Source: Ruminococcaceae bacterium UBA7217 (GTDB taxonomy: Bacteria > Bacillota > Clostridia > Oscillospirales > Acutalibacteraceae). From it: a stretch of DNA of 41,708 bases. Position numbers and translations under genes: made by a program. Below the pieces are notes generated by a model that was given only the letters and a program-made list of their open reading frames with translations, had not been told where the DNA came from and made no database searches. The stretch's first letter is position 1, and each line of letters starts with the position of its first letter. Shown piece by piece: positions 8,473 through 16,831 of this stretch. Where the stretch lies: contig DKTZ01000007.1 of assembly GCA_002490425.1 (NCBI GenBank), positions 5,539-47,246 on the forward strand, written 5' to 3'.

Positions 8473-8493
8473 GGGGTACGATTATCGTACCCC
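8473..8493 (+). other. Intercistronic hairpin without U-tract
   Basis: GGGGTACGAT and ATCGTACCCC are perfect arms around a single T. No T-run follows on either strand, so it is more likely an mRNA processing, stability or attenuation element than a terminator. It separates the LysM/secretin-N gene from pilT. Confidence 0.6.
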
Positions 8494-8545
8494 ATTAGCC
8501 CATTTTTGAAATAATATAAATTAGTTTGTAAAGGACTGTGTATTT

Positions 8546-9646
8546 TTGCATTTTTCAGGTAAAGAAAGTAATTATCCTGTAAGGCTTGAGGATTTGCTTC
8601 GTCTTACAGTGGAGAAAAAAGGCTCCGACCTTCACATTGTCAGCGGTATTGAACCGTGTATCCGAATAAACGGTGACCTTTGCCGTCAGAATGATCTTCC
8701 GAAGCTCGCTCCCGAGGACGTTGAGCAATTGCTTTTGCAGGTTATTACGGACTCTCAAAAGGCTCAGTTTGAAGAAGAATGGGAGCTTGACCTTGCCGTT
8801 TCTGTACCGAAGTGTGCACGTTTCAGAGGAAACGTAATCGTTCAAAGAGGTACTATTGCGGCTGTTTTCAGAGCAATTCCTTTTTCAATCCCCGAGCTTG
8901 ACAAATTAGGGCTCCCCAATGACGTTAAGCGTCTTTGTAATCTTCCCAGAGGTCTTGTGCTCGTTACCGGGCCGACAGGTTCAGGTAAGTCAACAACGCT
9001 TGCCGCAATGATAAATTACATAAACGACAATTTTGAAACAAATATTGTAACGGTTGAAGACCCCATAGAGTTTCTGCACGTTCATAAAAAATCGACGGTT
9101 CGTCAGCGTGAAATAGGCACTGACACAAAGAGCTTCGCAAACGCTCTTAAAACAGTTCTACGTCACGACCCTGACACGATTATGATAGGTGAAATGCGTG
9201 ACCCCGAAAGTATTCAGGTTGCGGTTACCGCTGCTGAAACGGGACACTTGGTTTTCTCAACACTTCACACACAGACAGCACCTCTTACAATTTCCCGTAT
9301 TATTGACTCGTTTCCCGCAGAGCAAAAGGGGCAAATCCGTTCACAGCTCTCAAACTCTTTGAAAGCGGTTATTTCACAGCAGCTGATACCCACAATCAAC
9401 GGCAGAGGGCGTGTTGCAGCGGTTGAGTACATGGTAGATACGCCGGCAATTAAAAATCTTATCCGTGAAGAGAAGGAGCATCAGCTTTACGCTACTATGC
9501 AGACAGGTACTCTTCAGGGTATGCAGACAATGGATCAGGCACTTTTGAATTTGCTGAAACAGCAGAAAATATCCAAGGAGTCGGTTCTTGAATTTTGTGT
9601 TGACCAAAAAGAAGTACTGCGTCTTATGTCAACAATGGGTTACTAA
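8546..9646 (+). CDS. pilT: PilT twitching-motility retraction ATPase
   Basis: A cytoplasmic hexameric AAA-type ATPase that powers pilus retraction. Walker A is GPTGSGKST (142-150). An Asp box includes EDPIEF (171-176). Walker B is DTIMIGEMRD (210-219), and the His box is ETGHLVFSTLHT (231-242). The C-terminal AIKNLIRE matches the PilT-specific AIRNLIRE motif and separates it from PilB. Length of 366 residues is typical. The start is TTG, supported by AAGGA (8531-8535) 10 bp upstream and by the N-terminal alignment. The next gene follows within 45 bp. Confidence 0.96.
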   Translation: MHFSGKESNYPVRLEDLLRLTVEKKGSDLHIVSGIEPCIRINGDLCRQNDLPKLAPEDVEQLLLQVITDSQKAQFEEEWELDLAVSVPKCARFRGNVIVQRGTIAAVFRAIPFSIPELDKLGLPNDVKRLCNLPRGLVLVTGPTGSGKSTTLAAMINYINDNFETNIVTVEDPIEFLHVHKKSTVRQREIGTDTKSFANALKTVLRHDPDTIMIGEMRDPESIQVAVTAAETGHLVFSTLHTQTAPLTISRIIDSFPAEQKGQIRSQLSNSLKAVISQQLIPTINGRGRVAAVEYMVDTPAIKNLIREEKEHQLYATMQTGTLQGMQTMDQALLNLLKQQKISKESVLEFCVDQKEVLRLMSTMGY

Positions 9647-9690
9647 TTTTAAATTCCACTTATTTTTTGAATATAAAGGGGGAAAAATCT

Positions 9691-10893
9691 TTGCCAGCTT
9701 TTACATATGACGGCATGAACAAAATGGGGCAGGCCGTTCACGGTGAGGTTATTGCCGATTCGACAACGCTCGCAATTGAAAAACTCCGCGAAGCCGGAGT
9801 TATGGTCACTAACATGACCGAGCAAAAGACTAAAGAGAAGAAAAAGAAGGGCGGCAAAAAGGTTACAACAACTGAGGTTGCGGTTTTTTGTAAACAGTTA
9901 GCGGCAATGCTTTCTGCAGGTGTTCCCATAACGAGAGCGCTTACTACGCTTTCGAAACAGGCGGAAAATCCTCGGTTTGCAGGAGTTATTGAAGAGGTTG
10001 CGCAGGACATTGAGGGCGGTACGCCGATGTCGCAGGCTTTTGCAAAATATCCTAAGATTTTTTCTGAACTTTTCATTGCTATGATTGCAGCAGGTGAAAC
10101 AGGCGGCATTATGGAGCAGTCGCTTCGCTCGCTTGCCGACCAGCTTCAAAAAGAAAAGAATCTTCAAAAGAATATTAAATCGGCTTATTCATATCCGAGA
10201 ACGGTCGGAATTATGGCTATTTTCATTCTTATTGCCATGCTTGTATTCATGGTTCCGATGTTCAAAAAAATGATGAATTCAAATGTTGAGCTTAATGCTC
10301 TTTCTGCATTTATTTTTAATGTATCAGACAGTTTGCGCGGAGAGCCGCTTAAATGGGTTATTCCCGCAGTGATTATTGTAGGCGGAATATTTGGATTTAC
10401 GAAAACAAAGGTAGCTCACAGAATTTGGGAGAATACAAAGCTTTCAATGCCGATTTTCGGCGGATTTATTACAAAGATGGTTGTCGCAAGATTTTGCCGA
10501 ACACTCGCTACGCTTCTTGCCGGCGGTGTTACAGCTGTTGACGCAATGAAGAGTGCAGGTCCTACTGCAGGCAGTGACAAAATACGAGACGCCGTATATA
10601 AAGCTATTGAAGAAATTGAGGAAGGTAAGAGTATATCCGACTCGCTTGAAAAGAGCGGTTATTTTCCCGCAATGGTTACAGGTATGGTTGCAATCGGTGA
10701 GGAGTCAGGTTCCCTTCCGGAAATGCTTGATAAGGTTGCAGAGTTTTTCGAGGAGGATGTTGAAATTACATCCCGAAACCTTCGAGCAATGATTGAGCCT
10801 TTGGCACTCGTTTTCGTCGGTATTCTTGTCGGCGGTATGCTTATAGCTCTTTATGTTCCCATGCTTACTGCATCTACATCAATGGGTGCTTAA
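9691..10893 (+). CDS. pilC: PilC inner-membrane platform protein
   Basis: This polytopic membrane protein is the platform that couples the PilB/PilT ATPases to pilin addition or removal. Two T2SF domains are visible, each with a typical G-E-x-G signature (IAAGETGGIMEQSL and VAIGEESGSLPEML). Hydrophobic segments lie after each repeat and at the C-terminus (LALVFVGILVGGMLIALYVP). I place the start at TTG 9691, giving the family's usual L/MPAFTYDGMN start and an AAAGGGGG ribosome site 8 bp upstream. An earlier in-frame TTG at 9667 lacks a good site. The resulting length of 400 residues is normal. Confidence 0.95.
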   Translation: MPAFTYDGMNKMGQAVHGEVIADSTTLAIEKLREAGVMVTNMTEQKTKEKKKKGGKKVTTTEVAVFCKQLAAMLSAGVPITRALTTLSKQAENPRFAGVIEEVAQDIEGGTPMSQAFAKYPKIFSELFIAMIAAGETGGIMEQSLRSLADQLQKEKNLQKNIKSAYSYPRTVGIMAIFILIAMLVFMVPMFKKMMNSNVELNALSAFIFNVSDSLRGEPLKWVIPAVIIVGGIFGFTKTKVAHRIWENTKLSMPIFGGFITKMVVARFCRTLATLLAGGVTAVDAMKSAGPTAGSDKIRDAVYKAIEEIEEGKSISDSLEKSGYFPAMVTGMVAIGEESGSLPEMLDKVAEFFEEDVEITSRNLRAMIEPLALVFVGILVGGMLIALYVPMLTASTSMGA

Positions 10894-10930
10894 ATTGAAA
10901 TCAATCTCATCAAAAACAGGGGAGAAAGTT

Positions 10931-11920
10931 ATGGCTAAAATTAAAAGTATAATTGGTTGCGAATTTGCTACAAATGAAATCAGAGCAGTTGAGATTGCCA
11001 AAATTGACAGTACGTATCAAATTCTTGCAATGGGATACATTCCGCTTGAAAAGGGAGTAATCGAAGAAGGATTTATTCGGGATGCAGAGAGTTTTCAAAA
11101 AGCTTTCAGTGAGCTTATGAGCTCAGGCGGATTCCGTTCAAATAATGTTGCAATCGGTGTGAATAACGAGAATGTTATGATGCGCTATGCTTCATTTCCG
11201 AAAATTGACAGAGATAAGCTTAGAAATATGGTTCTCTTGCAGGCTCAGGAGTTTATTCCGATTCCCATAAACGAAATGGAAGTCGATTACCTGATTGCAG
11301 GCGAAAGCACAAATGAGGACAATGTGGCACAGTATAATATTATGCTTATTGCTGCACGCCGTCAAATGCTTGAAAGCTACATAAATTATTTTACGGCAAT
11401 GAAATATACGGTCATGGATATTGACTCTTCTCTCTTGTCTTTCTGCAGAGGGATTAAGGCGTCAGGTACAGAAGAAAAATATTGCCTTGTAAACTTTACA
11501 GATGATATACTGAATTTCATTGTTGTGAAGGGCGATGAAATTTCTATGGTCCGTTCAATAACTATTCCGGACAGAAACAGAACCTCTGTATGTGAGCTTT
11601 TCGGACTTAACGGAAAAGAAGAGGACGAGGATGCTCAAATTCAAAGTGAAGACGAAATTAAGAATGCAATAAACTTTATTGTATCGGAAACTGCTTCAAC
11701 AGTAAGTTATTATTCTATGCAGAGTGAAGAGCAAATTGAGAAAATATTCTTAACGGCTAACACTCCGTATAAAGATGATATAGTGAATGAATTGCGGGAA
11801 AATATACCGCTTACCGTTGCAATTCCGCAAATGAATCCACAGGTACAAGCGCAAGGCAGTGCCAATGTTAACGATTACGCTGCTTGCATCGGTGTTGCTA
11901 TTTCAGGATTGGAGGGGTAA
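10931..11920 (+). CDS. pilM: PilM actin-like pilus assembly ATPase
   Basis: PilM is a cytoplasmic actin-fold protein that binds the N-terminal tail of PilN. The start MAKIKSIIGCEFATNEIRAV gives the phosphate-1 loop of the actin fold. Further signs are IGVNNENVMMRYASFPKI, LQAQEFIPIPINEMEVDY and a late FLTANTPYKDD segment, all typical of PilM/ComA-like proteins. The ATG follows AGGGGAGAAAGTT. A longer in-frame extension back into pilC is unlikely. At 329 residues it is slightly shorter than the usual 350. It stops 2 bp before pilN. Confidence 0.88.
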   Translation: MAKIKSIIGCEFATNEIRAVEIAKIDSTYQILAMGYIPLEKGVIEEGFIRDAESFQKAFSELMSSGGFRSNNVAIGVNNENVMMRYASFPKIDRDKLRNMVLLQAQEFIPIPINEMEVDYLIAGESTNEDNVAQYNIMLIAARRQMLESYINYFTAMKYTVMDIDSSLLSFCRGIKASGTEEKYCLVNFTDDILNFIVVKGDEISMVRSITIPDRNRTSVCELFGLNGKEEDEDAQIQSEDEIKNAINFIVSETASTVSYYSMQSEEQIEKIFLTANTPYKDDIVNELRENIPLTVAIPQMNPQVQAQGSANVNDYAACIGVAISGLEG

Positions 11921-11922
11921 AG

Positions 11923-12651
11923 ATGTTTAAGGTTAGTTTGTTGCCCGAAAGCTACAGAAAACTGCTCATCGGCAAAAAAAATAAAAAAATAATTATGTCT
12001 GTTGCAGTTATTGTTTTACTTTGTATGCTTATTATTTACGCGGGTTTGGCGGTAAGGCTTTTGCTCCTTAAAAATAATGCAAAAGATATTAACAAAAAAA
12101 ATTCTCAGATAATGCAAAGAATTGATGAATTAAGGCCGTATGTTGACGATTACAACTCTTTGGCAATTGCAGAGGCAAACTTTGCAAATATTAAAGCTGT
12201 TGATATTACCGCTCTTGAAATGGTAAACATTATTCAGAGCATTACACCGAATTACATTGAAATTACTGCTTTTTCCGCACCTGAGTGGCAGAAAGATCAG
12301 GTTTGCGTCATTGAAGGCAATCTTTCGGCTGCCAATAATCTCAGTACGGCTGCTTCAATGCTGGAGTCATACAAAAATATTATAGCGCAGGATGAAGAGC
12401 TTAAAGACTCTATAAAAGCGATAAAAATTGTTAACGACGGGCCTCTCGTAAATGCTGATTCCGAAACGAACACAAAATCTTATTCATTCAGAATGATAGT
12501 TTCACTTTCCGGAATTATCAATGTCGATGAGCAGACAGGAACTCTGATGACAACCACAACGACTACAACGACCACAACGACTACAACAGCACCTGCATCG
12601 GAATCTTCAACTACCGATACTACGGTAGTTGAAGCAAGCACAATAGCTTAA
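11923..12651 (+). CDS. pilN: PilN-like pilus assembly protein with poly-Thr tail
   Basis: PilN is a bitopic membrane protein that pairs with PilO and touches PilM through its N-terminus. Here MFKVSLLPESYRKLL resembles the usual N-L-L-P motif. It is followed by a membrane segment (about 22-45), a coiled-coil-prone stretch (NAKDINKKNSQIMQRIDELR) and an outer alpha/beta domain. The C-terminal tail is unusual: 13 Thr codons in a row and then a Ser/Thr/Ala-rich end. That tail would lie outside the membrane. The ATG has GGAGGGG 7 bp upstream. The PilN call rests on topology, start motif and gene order. Confidence 0.82.
   Translation: MFKVSLLPESYRKLLIGKKNKKIIMSVAVIVLLCMLIIYAGLAVRLLLLKNNAKDINKKNSQIMQRIDELRPYVDDYNSLAIAEANFANIKAVDITALEMVNIIQSITPNYIEITAFSAPEWQKDQVCVIEGNLSAANNLSTAASMLESYKNIIAQDEELKDSIKAIKIVNDGPLVNADSETNTKSYSFRMIVSLSGIINVDEQTGTLMTTTTTTTTTTTTTAPASESSTTDTTVVEASTIA
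12550..12588 (+). repeat. Thr-codon (ACN) tract in pilN
   Basis: Thirteen consecutive ACN codons with a recurring ACAACGACTACAACGACC-like unit. Slippage here would change tail length without a frameshift. Confidence 0.85.
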
Positions 12652-12665
12652 AGGAGGTAAATATA

Positions 12666-13208
12666 ATGAAAAAGAAAATTGATTTATCTTCAATTAAAGC
12701 TAACGATTCAATACTTGTTGCAATTGCAATGATATTGCTTGCAGGTATTTTAGGCGTCGCTGTTTTTTCTACATATAAATCGACAGTTAATCAAAAAACT
12801 TCAAATGAAGATGCTATAAAAACAGCTAATGCCAACATTGAGCATATCAAGGAGCTTGAGGCAATTAAAGCCGATAAAGATAAATATGTTAACAGGGTTG
12901 AAGAATTTGATGCAGTAATTGCAGAAGCAGGAACATATACAAGGCTCGGCAAACAGGCAGAGCTTGAAGATTTAATGGATAAGTACAATCTTACCGGTGA
13001 AGCACAGGCGGGTGAACTTTCATCCTATGCTTCGGTTCAAATGGCTGAAAGTACAGTAAATGTTGTCGGCAAAGAAAGCGATGTAAAATCAATGTGTGCT
13101 GAAATTCTTTCAAAGGAATACATTGTAAGAATAGACAGATTTGAAATAGTCAATAACGGTGACGGCACTGTGACGGCTGCGTTTACTGTTGTTGATTTTA
13201 CAAAATAA
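12666..13208 (+). CDS. pilO: PilO-like pilus assembly protein
   Basis: PilO forms a dimer with PilN at the outer face of the membrane. This 180-residue protein has a short cytoplasmic N-terminus, one membrane segment at about residues 16-38, a Lys/Glu/Asn-rich coiled-coil stretch (about 42-75) and a ferredoxin-like outer domain ending in a regular beta/alpha pattern. AAGGAGG lies 7-9 bp before the ATG. It follows pilN by 14 bp and precedes pilB, which is the usual place for pilO. Sequence identity to known PilO is weak by eye, so the call depends on context. Confidence 0.75.
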   Translation: MKKKIDLSSIKANDSILVAIAMILLAGILGVAVFSTYKSTVNQKTSNEDAIKTANANIEHIKELEAIKADKDKYVNRVEEFDAVIAEAGTYTRLGKQAELEDLMDKYNLTGEAQAGELSSYASVQMAESTVNVVGKESDVKSMCAEILSKEYIVRIDRFEIVNNGDGTVTAAFTVVDFTK

Positions 13209-13238
13209 AGTTTATAGTTACGAAAGTTGGATTAGACA

Positions 13239-14927
13239 ATGGCAGATATAAATATTATTCCGGGCAGCATGGCTGCAAGGCTTATTAAACAGGGAATAAT
13301 TACTCCTGACAATCTTCAGGAGGCTCTTGAAATTCAGAAAACAAATAAGCAGCAGCTCATAGGTTCAATTCTTGTAAGGCTTGGATACTGCACAGAAGAG
13401 GATATTGCAAGAACACTCTCCGAAAAAACAGGTGCAAGATTTGTGTCTATTGATGAAATAGGCGTTAACATTGCAATTGCAAACCTTATTACTCCTGAAT
13501 TTGCAATGAGGGAAAACGTTCTTCCTCTTTATGAAGAGGATGGAGTAATATATGTTGCAATGAAAAACCCCAATAACATTCTTGTAAAGGATAATCTCCG
13601 TATTATTACGGGACATGATGTTTGCCCTGTCGTAGCGGCTGATATGGAGCTTGCTGCTGCTATTGAGAACTTTGCCAATATGAACACAGGTGTCAATGAT
13701 TATTCTGATGAAGAGGCGGCAGAGGAAGAGGTTGTTGAAAACCTTGACATTGACGATAAGCCTGCGGTTCAGCTTGTAAACCAGATTATAAACAATGCTA
13801 TTAAAGCAGGTGCATCGGATATTCATATTGAAGCACTTGAAAAATATATGCGTGTCCGTTTCCGTATTGACGGTGTTTTGCAGGAAATTCTGCAAAATCC
13901 CATAAAAATGTACGGCGCAGTTATTTCACGTGTTAAAGTTATCGGCGGTATGGACATTGCCGAGCGCCGTATTCCGCAGGACGGACGTGCAACCGTAAGA
14001 TATGAAGACAGAACACTTGACATCCGTATTGCAAGTATGCCGACGGTTTTCGGTGAAAAGATAGTTATGCGTCTTTTGGAGAGAGATTCAGGTCAGGTTG
14101 CAACACTTAAGGATTTGAATTTCAGCGAAAGACAGTTTGACAGATTTTACAGAGCTATCAATATGCCCTACGGTTTCCTGCTCGTTACAGGACCCACGGG
14201 TTCGGGTAAATCTACAACGCTTTATGCTTGCCTTGCGGAAATCAGTACTATTGATAAAAATACAATTACTCTTGAGGACCCTGTCGAAAGACGTATGCCG
14301 GGGGTTAACCAATGTCAGATGAATAACCGTGCAGGTATGACTTTTGCGGCGGCTCTGCGTTCGGTTCTCCGTTCTGACCCGGACATAGTTCTTGTCGGTG
14401 AGATTCGTGATGCTGAAACTGCAAAAATTGCGATTGAGGCTGCTCTTACAGGCCATATGGTTCTTTCAACACTTCATACTAATGACTCGGCAGGTGCTGT
14501 TACCCGTCTTGACGAAATGGGCGTTGAGCCTTTCCTTACTGCATCCTCGCTTGTAGGTGTGCTTGCTCAGCGTCTTGTGCGTAAGCTCTGCCCGAAATGT
14601 AAAGAAAAATACACACTCCCACGAAGTGAAATTTATAAAATTTTACCCGATTTTGATATTTACGGTTATGAGGGCGATTCTTTCGAGCTTTACCGTGCAA
14701 CAGGATGCTTGACCTGTAACAATACAGGGTACAAGGGACGAGAGGCTGTGTTTGAATTCCTTACCGTTACAGAGGAAATGAAACAGCTTATTCTTGACCG
14801 TGCAACAATAGCTGAGGTTAAAGAGCTTGCCATTAAGCAGGGTATGCACACAATGAAGGACGAGGGTCTTGAAAAAGTTATGAACGGCAAAACCTCACTT
14901 GAAGAGCTTATACGTGTTATTGCATAA
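13239..14927 (+). CDS. pilB: PilB pilus assembly (extension) ATPase
   Basis: A cytoplasmic hexameric ATPase that drives pilin polymerisation. An N-terminal MshEN/GspE-N domain (about 10-145) leads by an acidic linker (EEAAEEEVVE) into the catalytic part. Walker A is GPTGSGKST (318-326), the Asp box holds EDPVERR, Walker B is DPDIVLVGEIRDAET, and the His box is TGHMVLSTLHT. A zinc-type tetra-Cys pattern (CPKCKEKY ... CLTCNNTGYKG) separates it from PilT. The length of 562 residues is typical. This N-terminal domain binds c-di-GMP in some relatives. Whether it does here cannot be judged by eye. Confidence 0.96.
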   Translation: MADINIIPGSMAARLIKQGIITPDNLQEALEIQKTNKQQLIGSILVRLGYCTEEDIARTLSEKTGARFVSIDEIGVNIAIANLITPEFAMRENVLPLYEEDGVIYVAMKNPNNILVKDNLRIITGHDVCPVVAADMELAAAIENFANMNTGVNDYSDEEAAEEEVVENLDIDDKPAVQLVNQIINNAIKAGASDIHIEALEKYMRVRFRIDGVLQEILQNPIKMYGAVISRVKVIGGMDIAERRIPQDGRATVRYEDRTLDIRIASMPTVFGEKIVMRLLERDSGQVATLKDLNFSERQFDRFYRAINMPYGFLLVTGPTGSGKSTTLYACLAEISTIDKNTITLEDPVERRMPGVNQCQMNNRAGMTFAAALRSVLRSDPDIVLVGEIRDAETAKIAIEAALTGHMVLSTLHTNDSAGAVTRLDEMGVEPFLTASSLVGVLAQRLVRKLCPKCKEKYTLPRSEIYKILPDFDIYGYEGDSFELYRATGCLTCNNTGYKGREAVFEFLTVTEEMKQLILDRATIAEVKELAIKQGMHTMKDEGLEKVMNGKTSLEELIRVIA

Positions 14928-14971
14928 GCTTATGAATACTACAGTTGTCTGTGCAAGGAGATGACGGAATA

Positions 14972-16810
14972 ATGGAAAAAATTAAATCTTCGCTTAAAAA
15001 TAAAGACGGTGCAGCGCTTCCGACAGTACTTATTGTAATGTTGATATTAACAATGTTCGGTACGGTGCTTTATATGCTGGCATGGAATTCTTTTATGACA
15101 GTTCGCAATATGAACGCACAAAAGAAAGCGTATTTTTTCTCCCGTGCAGGCGTTGAATTTGCGGCTTATGCATATCAGATTGCTGAAGGTGAATCATCGG
15201 ATAATGCTTCACCCGCAAGCTCGCTTGTTACATTTTCCAACACAGAAAATGCTATTGTAAAAACAAACAAAATATATATTGTTCCTGACAGCAATGCAGG
15301 AACAGGCAAATGGGAGGGGCTTTCATTTTCAGCCTCGCCCACAACAACGGCTATCGGTGAAATTTCAGTTGAAATCGGCAACGGTGTAGATTATACAGAC
15401 GTTACAGACTCTGAAGGTGTAACAACGAAAACTCCCAATAAGGTTAAAGCATTTAAGTCTTGCGGCAAATGTTATAACGGAACACCGTTCATTGACTCAA
15501 ACGGCGCAATGACAAATTCAGATACAATAGAGTCGGTTGTACAGTACACAAGCGCATATCTTTCAACAGCTGAAACTGCACAGCCCTTGAGCTTTTACGA
15601 TGAAAACGGAGTTTTGAGTACAAGCAGCTATACGTCAAGTGACGTTAATGCCGGAACAGTTACATCTGCTGATAAAAAAGACAAATTTCTTAAGGTTTCT
15701 AAAACTGTTGACATCAACGGTACAAATGTTACACCGTCAAGTGACAGAAGATTTTTTATCTTCCGTTTTCTTGAGGTATTGCGTAAGAGCATAATTAAAA
15801 GTATTTTTGAATATTTCTACGGTTCGTCCGTAACTGTAGATATGTATATTAAAACAGCCGACGGAAACCTGATATTATCAAAGCCCAAAAATTCGTCGAT
15901 GATAAAAACAAGAGATAATGCTCACAATTATTACATTTTTGCGACACCTGAGGATTTATTTATGCAGGATTGCGGACTTAATGTTATTCCCTCAAAGGGA
16001 AAGTACAACTCCGTTGGTCTTTACGGTGATGAAATCGTCATTGACGGCGATATTGTTATGGGTGTTTACTATGTTAAAACAAGCGGCTTCGGCTCAACGC
16101 TCAATACAATTTTCCAAACTATCGGTAACCGTTACAGGGTCGGAACGGTGATGCTTGGCGAGGGTTCAAACGGTCTTACAACACGTTTTGACCCCGTACC
16201 TGTAAATAAAGGCGGTTTAATGTGCGAAGGTGTAACTGTCCCTGCAAATAAGGTTTATTTCAACGGAAATGTATATGTGAAAATATTCAATCAGGGCGGA
16301 GCAACGGAGACATACCGAGTATTCAGTGCAGGCGATATGGCGTATTTCTACGGAGGATATTCCGAGGACGGTACAATTGACGGTACTGATGTTTCAGCGA
16401 AGGGAATTGACCTTCTTAAATATTTCCTGGACGCTGTTATTGACGGTCAGGGAGGCTTCAATTACGGTACTGCTCTTGTTGAAAAGGCAAAAGCCATAAA
16501 TGAGCTTTATTATACAGGCACTGTAAGCAAAGAAGCATACACTGCAAACAGCAATAGTTATGAAGAAACGGGTCCGGAGTCAAAATATCAGTTCCGCAGC
16601 GGAGACCCAACACCGTATTTCAATAATGAAACTGTTCTTGTAAGGAAAATTCAAATGCAGTATGCGGCAAACGGTGAAATAACGGTTGACGGCGGTTACG
16701 GTTCGGTTCTTGACTTGGTTCAGCCCAGTAACATCGGCGCAACTAATATTAAATGGGGTACACCCGAGGGCGGCTCAGTGTTCAATCCTAAAGCCGGCAA
16801 TACTTATTAA
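14972..16810 (+). CDS. PilX/GspK-like minor pilin-type protein
   Basis: The N-terminus has a basic leader, then DGAALPTVLIVMLILTMF and a long hydrophobic helix, followed by the AYFFSRAGVEFAAYAYQIAEG pattern of PilX N-terminal domains. If prepilin peptidase cuts after G13, position +5 is Thr and not Glu, as in GspK-type tip-initiating pseudopilins. The 612-residue length is far above that of ordinary minor pilins, so most of the protein is a large extracellular domain with many Thr/Asn/Gly. The ATG at 14972 has AAGGAG 11 bp upstream. A longer TTG start at 14945 is less likely. It probably sits at the pilus tip with the next two proteins. Confidence 0.78.
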   Translation: MEKIKSSLKNKDGAALPTVLIVMLILTMFGTVLYMLAWNSFMTVRNMNAQKKAYFFSRAGVEFAAYAYQIAEGESSDNASPASSLVTFSNTENAIVKTNKIYIVPDSNAGTGKWEGLSFSASPTTTAIGEISVEIGNGVDYTDVTDSEGVTTKTPNKVKAFKSCGKCYNGTPFIDSNGAMTNSDTIESVVQYTSAYLSTAETAQPLSFYDENGVLSTSSYTSSDVNAGTVTSADKKDKFLKVSKTVDINGTNVTPSSDRRFFIFRFLEVLRKSIIKSIFEYFYGSSVTVDMYIKTADGNLILSKPKNSSMIKTRDNAHNYYIFATPEDLFMQDCGLNVIPSKGKYNSVGLYGDEIVIDGDIVMGVYYVKTSGFGSTLNTIFQTIGNRYRVGTVMLGEGSNGLTTRFDPVPVNKGGLMCEGVTVPANKVYFNGNVYVKIFNQGGATETYRVFSAGDMAYFYGGYSEDGTIDGTDVSAKGIDLLKYFLDAVIDGQGGFNYGTALVEKAKAINELYYTGTVSKEAYTANSNSYEETGPESKYQFRSGDPTPYFNNETVLVRKIQMQYAANGEITVDGGYGSVLDLVQPSNIGATNIKWGTPEGGSVFNPKAGNTY

Positions 16811-16831
16811 TCCCGAAAGGAGGAGTTCATA

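Noticed and set aside
8555..8845. Minus-strand open frame opposite pilT, and many similar antisense frames over other genes
   Set aside because: They lie within clear genes on the other strand, have no ribosome sites and show no family motif.
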